Source: an uncultured Lachnospiraceae bacterium
GTDB lineage: Bacteria > Bacillota_A > Clostridia > Lachnospirales > Lachnospiraceae
Assembly: GCA_902773195.1 (NCBI GenBank)
Contig: CACYDL010000109.1
Coordinates: 1 to 12,267 of the forward strand
Length of the DNA stretch: 12,267 nucleotides
Direction of reading: 5' to 3'
Shown here in pieces: positions 7,735 to 12,267 of the stretch. The notes below the pieces were generated by a model. That model was not told the DNA's origin, did not search any database, and saw only the letters and a program-made list of their open reading frames with translations. Made by a program: the position numbers and the translations under genes. Position 1 is the first letter of the stretch; every line of letters starts with the position of its first letter.

Positions 7735-7905
7735 CGACCGCTGCAATTAACATCAGCGCATCCTCGGGGCCCGGCCCCGAAGCTAGAATAAAGATATACC
7801 GGGCAGGAGGCCCGGAGCACTCAGAAAACATCCGGTTTACGCGCTATTCGCGATGAAGCGCGGCCGGGAGAAAGCCAGTTCCGATATCCCGCGGAGGAAG
7901 AAACG
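7735..7905 (+). other. 171-bp leader of the alpha-galactosidase gene with three inverted repeats
   Basis: Three perfect inverted repeats occur: TCGGGGC/GCCCCGA with a 3-nt centre (7764-7780), CCGGGC/GCCCGG around AGGAG (7799-7815), and CGCGCT/AGCGCG around an 11-nt loop (7840-7862). None is followed by a T-run, so they are poor intrinsic terminators. TAGAAT (7784-7789) could be a -10 element, but no fitting -35 is visible. The first repeat may act as a terminator without a U-tract or as an operator. A strong ribosome site, GGAGG (7893-7897), precedes the galactosidase start. Confidence 0.45.
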
Positions 7906-10152
7906 ATGATTCATGTACATGAGACTTCCAGAACATTTCACCTTCAGAACGACACGGTCAGCTACGTCATCACGATCCTGCCGGGAGGACATCCGGCCCA
8001 GCTTTATTTCGGGCGAAGAATCTCGGACCGGGAGGAGTACGGCTACCTGCTCGAGGGCTGCATCCGGTCCCATTCCGCCTACCCCAACGACGACGGCTCC
8101 GGCCTCTCGATGGAGCATGTGAAGATGGAGTATCCGTCCTACGGGGCCTCGGATTTCCGGCAGGGAGCCGTCGAGATCCTGGAGGAGACGGGCGGCAGAA
8201 TCGCCGACTTCACCTATGAGGGTTACAGAACCATGGCGGGAAAGCCCCGTCTCGAGGGACTGCCGGCCACCTACACCGAGGACGACGGCGAGGCGGAGAC
8301 GCTGATCCTCACCCTCGCGGACGCGGTCTCGGGACTTAAGCTCGACCTGCTTTACACCATTTTCGCGGACGGCGGCGTCATTGCCCGTTCGGCCCTGATC
8401 CGGAACGAGGGAAGCCGGACGGTCCATCTCCTCAGGGCGATGAGCCTCTGCCTGGACCTCCCGGACGCGGATTACGATATGATCCAGCTCTCCGGCTCCT
8501 GGGCGAGGGAGAGGATCCCCGAGGCGCACCGTCTCGCCCACGGCATTCAGGCGGTCGAGAGCCTCAGAGGACATTCCTCCCACCAGCACAATCCCTTCAT
8601 CGCCCTCAAGCGCCCCGGCGCCGGGGAGCGCAGCGGCGAGGTGATCGGGTTCTCCCTGGTCTACAGCGGCAATTTCCTGGCCCAGGTGCAGGTCGACAAC
8701 TACGACGTCACCCGCGTCCTCATGGGAATCAATCCGACGTGGTTCGACTGGAAGCTGGAGAGCGGCGCGCAGTTCCAGACGCCGGAGGCCGTGATCGTCT
8801 ATTCCGGAGAGGGACTCAACGGCATGAGCCAGACCTATCACCGCCTGTATCAGAAGAGACTGGTGCGGGGCGTGTGGAGGGACCGGCCGCGTCCGATCCT
8901 CCTCAACAACTGGGAGGCCACCTACTTCGATTTCAACGAGGAGAAGCTTCTCGGCATCGCCGCCAAGGCCAAAGAGTGCGGCGTCGAGCTCTTCGTGCTG
9001 GACGACGGCTGGTTCGGGGCGAGAAGAAGCGACAACGCGGGGCTGGGGGACTGGTATCCCGCCAGGGAGCTTCTGCCCGAGGGAATCGCCGGCCTCTCCC
9101 GCAAGGTGGAGGCGCTGGGCCTGAAATTCGGTCTCTGGATCGAGCCGGAGATGGTGAACCCGGATTCCGATCTCTTCCGCGCGCATCCGGACTGGATCCT
9201 CTCGGTGAAGGGGCGGAAATCCTCCCTGTCGAGGCACCAGCTGGTGCTGGATTTCTCCAGGAAGGAGGTCGTCGACTGCATCCATCAGATGATCGCCGGC
9301 CTGCTCAGGGAGTCCCGGATCTCCTATATCAAATGGGACATGAACCGGAGCATCACGGAGTGCGGATCGGCCGCTCTGCCGGCGGACCGGCAGGGTGAGG
9401 TGTTCCACCGCTACATCCTGGGCGTCTACGATCTCTATGAGCGTCTCGTGACGGAGTTCCCGGAGGTTCTCTTTGAGTCCTGCGCGGGCGGCGGGGCCAG
9501 GTTCGATCCGGGCATGCTCTACTACGCGCCCCAGACCTGGACCAGCGACGACACGGACGCGGTCGAGAGACTGGGCATCCAGTACGGCACCTCCTACGTA
9601 TATCCGCTGAGCACCATGGGCAGCCACGTCTCCGCGGTGCCCAACCACCAGGTGAACCGGATCACGCCCCTCAAGACGCGCGCCGAGGTGGCCTATTTCG
9701 GGACCTTCGGGTATGAGCTGGACCTGAACAGGCTCTCCCCGGAGGAGCAGGAGCAGGTGAAAGAGTACACGGCCTTCATGAAGGAAAACAGGGCCCTCCT
9801 CCAGTTCGGCACGTTCTACAGGCTGAGGGCGCCCTTCGACCACATCGCGGCCGCGTGGATGGTCGTGAGCGAGGACAGAAGCGAGGCGATCGTCGGCTGC
9901 TACAACATTCTCAACCAGCCGAACAGGGCCTTTGTGAGAGTCACGCTCCAGGGCCTCGACCCGGACGCGCAGTACGAGGTCTCCTGTGTCGGACGCAAAA
10001 TGGACTGCGCCGGCGGAAACTTCCACGGCGACGAGCTGATGAACGCCGGACTGGTCATGAGCGATATCTCTTCCGGCAGAGTGGGGGACGGCGTCCTCGA
10101 GGCGGCGGACTTCACGTCCCGCGTGTTCCGGATCAGACGTACAGATATCTGA
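7906..10152 (+). CDS. aga: GH36 alpha-galactosidase
   Basis: A 748-residue enzyme, close to the roughly 730 residues of tetrameric bacterial GH36 enzymes such as AgaN and RafA. It releases alpha-1,6-linked galactose from melibiose, raffinose, stachyose or galactomannan fragments with retention of configuration. Visible landmarks are NNWEATYFDF (Trp336), LDDGWFG (Asp366-Asp367), nucleophile Asp478 in IKWDMNRS, ESCAGGGARF (Cys526) and acid/base Asp548 in WTSDDTDAVERL. The catalytic positions coincide with AgaN numbering as I recall it. An N-terminal beta domain (to about 330), TIM barrel (about 330-650) and C-terminal beta domain are inferred by family. There is no signal peptide, so it is cytoplasmic and acts on imported sugars. 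GGAGG 8 bp upstream fixes the start. It is probably transcribed with the AraC gene 15 bp downstream. Nothing suggests damage to the active site. Confidence 0.97.
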   Translation: MIHVHETSRTFHLQNDTVSYVITILPGGHPAQLYFGRRISDREEYGYLLEGCIRSHSAYPNDDGSGLSMEHVKMEYPSYGASDFRQGAVEILEETGGRIADFTYEGYRTMAGKPRLEGLPATYTEDDGEAETLILTLADAVSGLKLDLLYTIFADGGVIARSALIRNEGSRTVHLLRAMSLCLDLPDADYDMIQLSGSWARERIPEAHRLAHGIQAVESLRGHSSHQHNPFIALKRPGAGERSGEVIGFSLVYSGNFLAQVQVDNYDVTRVLMGINPTWFDWKLESGAQFQTPEAVIVYSGEGLNGMSQTYHRLYQKRLVRGVWRDRPRPILLNNWEATYFDFNEEKLLGIAAKAKECGVELFVLDDGWFGARRSDNAGLGDWYPARELLPEGIAGLSRKVEALGLKFGLWIEPEMVNPDSDLFRAHPDWILSVKGRKSSLSRHQLVLDFSRKEVVDCIHQMIAGLLRESRISYIKWDMNRSITECGSAALPADRQGEVFHRYILGVYDLYERLVTEFPEVLFESCAGGGARFDPGMLYYAPQTWTSDDTDAVERLGIQYGTSYVYPLSTMGSHVSAVPNHQVNRITPLKTRAEVAYFGTFGYELDLNRLSPEEQEQVKEYTAFMKENRALLQFGTFYRLRAPFDHIAAAWMVVSEDRSEAIVGCYNILNQPNRAFVRVTLQGLDPDAQYEVSCVGRKMDCAGGNFHGDELMNAGLVMSDISSGRVGDGVLEAADFTSRVFRIRRTDI

Positions 10153-10167
10153 AGAAAGAAGTGCCGA

Positions 10168-11121
10168 ATGCGTCAGAAAAAAGAAGAGGAAACCAGGGAA
10201 CGGGTCGGTTTCACGGAATCCGGAAACTACATATGCGTGGAGGACCTTCAGTCGACGCAGGAGCTTCCCAGCTTCAATCCCGTCAATCTGGACTACGCCG
10301 GCAGCGAGAACTGCGAGCCCGGCCACAGCTTCGGGCCCTATATCCGGACGAATTTCGTCCTTCACATGGTGACGTCCGGCAGGGGGACCCTCCTGAAAAA
10401 GGACCGGACCTGGACCATCGGCAGAAATCAGGCGTTCCTGATTTTTCCGGGGGAAAACGTCACGTATCAGGCCGATAGCAGGGAGCCCTGGAGCTACATG
10501 TGGGTGGGCTTCCACGGCTTCCGCGCCGAGACGATGATGCTCCACGCCGGCTTCACGAAGAGCAGCCCCGTGGTTCCCCTGGGAAACATGGACAGGATCC
10601 GCGAGGTGATGAGCGACCTTCTGGCCACGAGGGACCTGGGCAGTGTGGGGGAGCTTTACCGCACCTCCGATCTGTACCGCCTCTTCGCGCTCCTCACGGA
10701 GTACTACGAGCAGGGGCGGAAGGAGGACGGCGCCGACGCCGCCTCCAGCGACTACCAGTACGTGAGGCGGGCGGCCCACATCCTGATGGATTCCTACCGG
10801 ACGAACGTCAGGATCGAGGACGTCGCGAAGCAGATCGGGATCAGCCGGAACTACCTCTCGAGCATCTTCAAGAGGGAGACGGGCGTTTCCCCGCAGGAAT
10901 ATCTCATCAGCTTCCGCATGGAGAAGGCGGCCCTGCTGCTGAGGTACTCGTCGGATCCGGTCAGCGTGGTCGCGATCGAGGTGGGGTACAGCGACCCCCT
11001 GTCCTTCTCCAAGGCGTTCAAGAGGAAATGGGGGATGAGCCCCTCGGAGTACAGGACCAAGAAACCGGAGCTGGTCTCGGGCAGCATGAAGGGAGATTAT
11101 ACGGGAGATTATCCGCTGTGA
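10168..11121 (+). CDS. AraC-family sugar regulator, paralog of the one at 6826
   Basis: A 317-residue MsmR/RafR-like regulator. Its cupin domain carries HSFGPYIRTNFVLHMVTSGRG, FLIFPGENVTYQAD and PWSYMWVGFHG, each matching the corresponding segment of the regulator at 6826-7734. The C-terminal AraC domain spans about 199-297, with DVAKQIGISRNYLSSIFKRETGVSP and GYSDPLSFSKAFKRKWGMSPSEYR. The gene lies 15 bp after the galactosidase with only a weak AAGAAAGAAG ribosome site, so its translation is probably coupled to or reduced relative to that gene. It likely senses an alpha-galactoside or galactose-derived ligand and activates the galactosidase and/or the downstream uptake operon (inference from MsmR/RafR precedent). 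Its 3' end contains a 10-bp duplication (GGGAGATTAT at 11091 and 11103) giving GDYTGDYP, directly before the tandem repeat array. Confidence 0.9.
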   Translation: MRQKKEEETRERVGFTESGNYICVEDLQSTQELPSFNPVNLDYAGSENCEPGHSFGPYIRTNFVLHMVTSGRGTLLKKDRTWTIGRNQAFLIFPGENVTYQADSREPWSYMWVGFHGFRAETMMLHAGFTKSSPVVPLGNMDRIREVMSDLLATRDLGSVGELYRTSDLYRLFALLTEYYEQGRKEDGADAASSDYQYVRRAAHILMDSYRTNVRIEDVAKQIGISRNYLSSIFKRETGVSPQEYLISFRMEKAALLLRYSSDPVSVVAIEVGYSDPLSFSKAFKRKWGMSPSEYRTKKPELVSGSMKGDYTGDYPL

Positions 11122-11122
11122 C

Positions 11123-11340
11123 GAAGGCAGCTCTGTGACGGAGGCAGCGCCGCGGCAATGGCGGCACTGTGCCGGAGGCAGGTAAACCGGCGGAGGCAGC
11201 GCAGGGACAGAGACAACGCGGAAGCGGCGGCGCAGAAAAGAGACAGCGCCGCGGCAGCGGCAGCGCAGGAACAGCGGTGACGCGGAAACAGAGACAGCGC
11301 AGGAAGAGAGACAGCGCGGAAAAAAAGACAGTGCCGGGAC
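11123..11340 (+). repeat. Degenerate 17-bp tandem repeat array (minisatellite), about 13 units
   Basis: Units begin at 11123, 11140, 11157, 11174, 11192, 11209, 11223, 11239, 11256, 11273, 11290, 11307 and 11324. Ten of the twelve later or complete units are exactly 17 bp; those at 11174, 11209 and 11223 are 18, 14 and 16 bp. The approximate consensus is AGAGRCAGCGCRGGAAC. The best copies are AGAGACAGCGCAGGAAG (11290) and AGAGACAGCGCGGAAAA (11307). The plus strand is nearly free of T from about 11190 to 11340. The period is not a multiple of three, so no repeated peptide is encoded. The array starts right after the AraC stop codon and runs into the hairpin at 11334. Confidence 0.8.
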
Positions 11341-11364
11341 GGAAGCTTCGCCGCTTCCGCCCGG
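11334..11364 (+). terminator. First hairpin of a tandem terminator region
   Basis: CCGGG (11334-11338) plus CGGAAGC (11340-11346) pairs with GCTTCCG (11353-11359) plus CCCGG (11360-11364). This gives a 12-bp stem with one bulged A and a TTCGCC loop, followed only by TTT. It follows the galactosidase-AraC unit. It may terminate weakly or stabilise the 3' end. Confidence 0.4.
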
Positions 11365-11374
11365 TTTACGAGAG

Positions 11375-11417
11375 GTGGGGCGGGCGCCGGAAGGCGCTCC
11401 GCCCCACTGAGCATTTT
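11375..11417 (+). terminator. Likely rho-independent terminator after the galactosidase-AraC unit
   Basis: A 14-bp GC-rich stem with a one-base bulge (T at 11398) is closed by a GGAA loop: arms 11375-11388 and 11393-11407. A short T-run (TTTT, 11414-11417) follows six bases later. The stem is very strong but the U-tract is delayed and short, so termination efficiency is uncertain. The position between two transcription units supports the call. Confidence 0.55.
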
Positions 11418-11479
11418 GCATAAAACGGACCGCCGCCGCACAGAAAAACCCTTGCAAATCGACGATGAATTGGATTCTT

Positions 11480-11536
11480 TCTGACATATAGAGATTACAT
11501 TCTTCCATATAAACGGCAAAAATCGAAAGCTATAAT
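11480..11536 (+). promoter_or_regulatory. Activator-type promoter for the sugar-uptake gene
   Basis: A perfect -10 TATAAT lies at 11531-11536 in a locally AT-rich stretch, but the expected -35 position (about 11508-11513, TATAAA) does not resemble TTGACA. The motif TCTnnCATATAnA occurs twice, at 11480-11492 and 11501-11513, exactly 21 bp apart. The second copy covers the -35 position. Direct repeats two helical turns apart, adjoining or overlapping a weak -35, are typical of AraC-family activation. Which regulator in this locus binds is not shown. Confidence 0.6.
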
Positions 11537-11562
11537 GAAACTATCTGCACAGGCGTGCGGAG

Positions 11563-11605
11563 GCGGGTTTATGCCCGCGAGTACACATCTAATCAGAATG
11601 GGAGG
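11563..11605 (+). promoter_or_regulatory. Leader hairpin and ribosome binding site of the uptake gene
   Basis: GCGGGT (11563-11568) can pair with GCCCGC (11573-11578) around TTAT, a small hairpin in the predicted leader of roughly 70 nt. GGGAGG (11600-11605) is a strong ribosome site 6 bp before ATG 11612. An in-frame ATG at 11606 is too close to it to be the preferred start. Confidence 0.5.
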
Positions 11606-11611
11606 ATGGAA

Positions 11612-12267
11612 ATGAAAGCTAGAAAAGTTTTGTCAACGGCCCTCGCGCTGAGCATGGTCGCCGGAACGCTGGCGGCAGCTCCGATCACCGCATCTGCTGA
11701 CTATTCCGTCAGTGAGCTTCAGGTCAACATCTGGGACAACAACCAGCTCGCCGGCCTGCAGGAGATCGCGGACGCGTGGACGGCCGAGTCCGGCGTCAAG
11801 GTCACGATCAACGTCGTGGACTGGGACAACTACTGGACGCTTCTCGAAGCCGGCGCTTCCGGCGGACAGATGCCGGACGTCTTCTGGATGCACTCCAACA
11901 CCGCTCAGATGTACATGGAAAATGATCTGCTTCTGAACCTCAATGACTACATTGCCGCCGACGACAAGATCGATCTTGCCAACTACTACGAAGGAATCAC
12001 GAATCTGTACAGCAGCAACGGCGTACAGTACGCGCTTCCGAAGGACCATGACACCATCGCTCTGCTGTACAACAAGGCGATCTTTGATAAGTACGGCGTA
12101 GACTATCCGACCGACAATTGGACTTGGGAAGATATGTATGAAGCTGCCAAGAAGATCACCGAAGGCTCCAACGGCGACATTTACGGTATGGCTATGAACA
12201 CCTCTAACAACCAGGACGGTTGGTACAACCTGATCTACTCCTACGGCGGCAACGTTGTCGGCGAGGA
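11612..12267 (+). CDS. Sugar ABC transporter substrate-binding protein, family 1 (3' end cut by window)
   Basis: The first 218 codons of a MalE/MsmE-type extracellular sugar-binding protein; the frame is open to the window end. Residues 1-29 form a signal peptide (MKARK, hydrophobic core, ending ITASA before Asp30). SBP_bac_1-type marks follow: LQVNIWDNN, LQEIADAWTAESGVKVTI, GGQMPDVFWMHS, LLLNLNDYI, GVQYALPKDHDTIALLYNKAIFDKYG and DNWTWEDMYEAAKKITEG. It should capture an oligosaccharide, likely an alpha-galactoside given the galactosidase next door, for permeases expected downstream. No cysteine occurs in the visible part, so there is no lipobox, unlike most Gram-positive binding proteins and unlike the lipoprotein at 4472. 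Codon use shifts towards GAA, GCT, GGT and AAT compared with its neighbours, consistent with high expression or a different origin. A promoter and strong ribosome site precede it. Confidence 0.93.
   Translation, partial: MKARKVLSTALALSMVAGTLAAAPITASADYSVSELQVNIWDNNQLAGLQEIADAWTAESGVKVTINVVDWDNYWTLLEAGASGGQMPDVFWMHSNTAQMYMENDLLLNLNDYIAADDKIDLANYYEGITNLYSSNGVQYALPKDHDTIALLYNKAIFDKYGVDYPTDNWTWEDMYEAAKKITEGSNGDIYGMAMNTSNNQDGWYNLIYSYGGNVVGE

Noticed and set aside
11123..11340. Possible CRISPR array
   Set aside because: Units of 17 bp are directly adjacent and degenerate, with no unique spacers and no cas genes nearby.
7832..11370. The decamer CCGGTTTACG occurs at 7832-7841 and 11361-11370
   Set aside because: A repeated decamer is expected by chance in a window of this size, and the two contexts share nothing else.
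11169..11423. A small plus-strand frame of 84 codons with an Arg/Gln/Gly-rich product
   Set aside because: It reads through the 17-bp array and the terminator hairpins, has no ribosome site, and its composition only reflects the repeat.
11453..11468. Possible catabolite-response (cre) site in TTGCAAATCGACGATG upstream of the uptake promoter
   Set aside because: The CG core is displaced by one base from the cre consensus and the right half does not match.
7837..11508. A minus-strand frame open for about 1,220 codons across the galactosidase and AraC genes
   Set aside because: It lies antisense to genes with clear catalytic and HTH motifs, its translation is His/Arg/Leu/Val-rich without recognisable domains, and such long antisense frames are expected from GC-rich codon use.

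Overview
The window is GC-rich. Its coding sequence strongly prefers codons such as GAG, ATC, CTG and GGC, and most start sites have good GGAGG-type ribosome binding sites. The family content (a YesM/YesN-type two-component pair, MsmR/RafR-like AraC regulators, a GH36 alpha-galactosidase and a MalE-type sugar-binding protein) points to a Gram-positive, saccharolytic Clostridia-like bacterium, plausibly a high-GC Lachnospiraceae-type gut or rumen organism. That placement is inference from gene content and codon use, not a phylogenetic result. All supported genes lie on the plus strand.

Layout. (1) 61-7734 looks like a six-gene sensing operon. It holds a membrane-anchored periplasmic-binding-fold protein (169-1197), a YesM/LytS-type histidine kinase (1199-2707), a YesN-type response regulator with an AraC output domain (2883-4475), a XylF-like lipoprotein (4472-5695), a compact HAMP/HisKA histidine kinase with no response regulator beside it (5692-6804) and a cupin-AraC regulator (6826-7734). 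Several junctions are ATGA overlaps or gaps of a few bases, so translation is probably coupled. The exception is a 175-bp repeat-containing gap between the first kinase and its regulator. (2) 7906-11121 is a GH36 alpha-galactosidase followed 15 bp later by a second cupin-AraC regulator, a paralog of the first. (3) 11123-11417 is non-coding: a degenerate 17-bp tandem repeat array, then two strong hairpins that probably terminate transcription. (4) 11480-12267 is a fresh promoter and the first 218 codons of an exported sugar ABC-transporter binding protein, cut by the window end.

How they may work together (inference). An extracellular sugar would be sensed by the membrane-anchored binding protein, which signals through the YesM-like kinase to the YesN-like regulator. 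This resembles the known XylFII-LytSR three-component arrangement of Clostridium. The XylF-like lipoprotein and the second kinase form another possible sensing pair in the same transcript. The AraC regulators probably respond to intracellular alpha-galactoside products and control the cytoplasmic alpha-galactosidase and the uptake operon that begins at 11612. No transporter permease or ATPase gene is present in the window, so both binding proteins of the first operon sit apart from any transport genes visible here.

The most unusual features are the 17-bp minisatellite, related T-poor tandem duplications in another spacer and in gene 3' ends, a perfect 9-bp inverted repeat beside the first promoter, and a 21-bp-spaced direct repeat over the -35 region of the last promoter.
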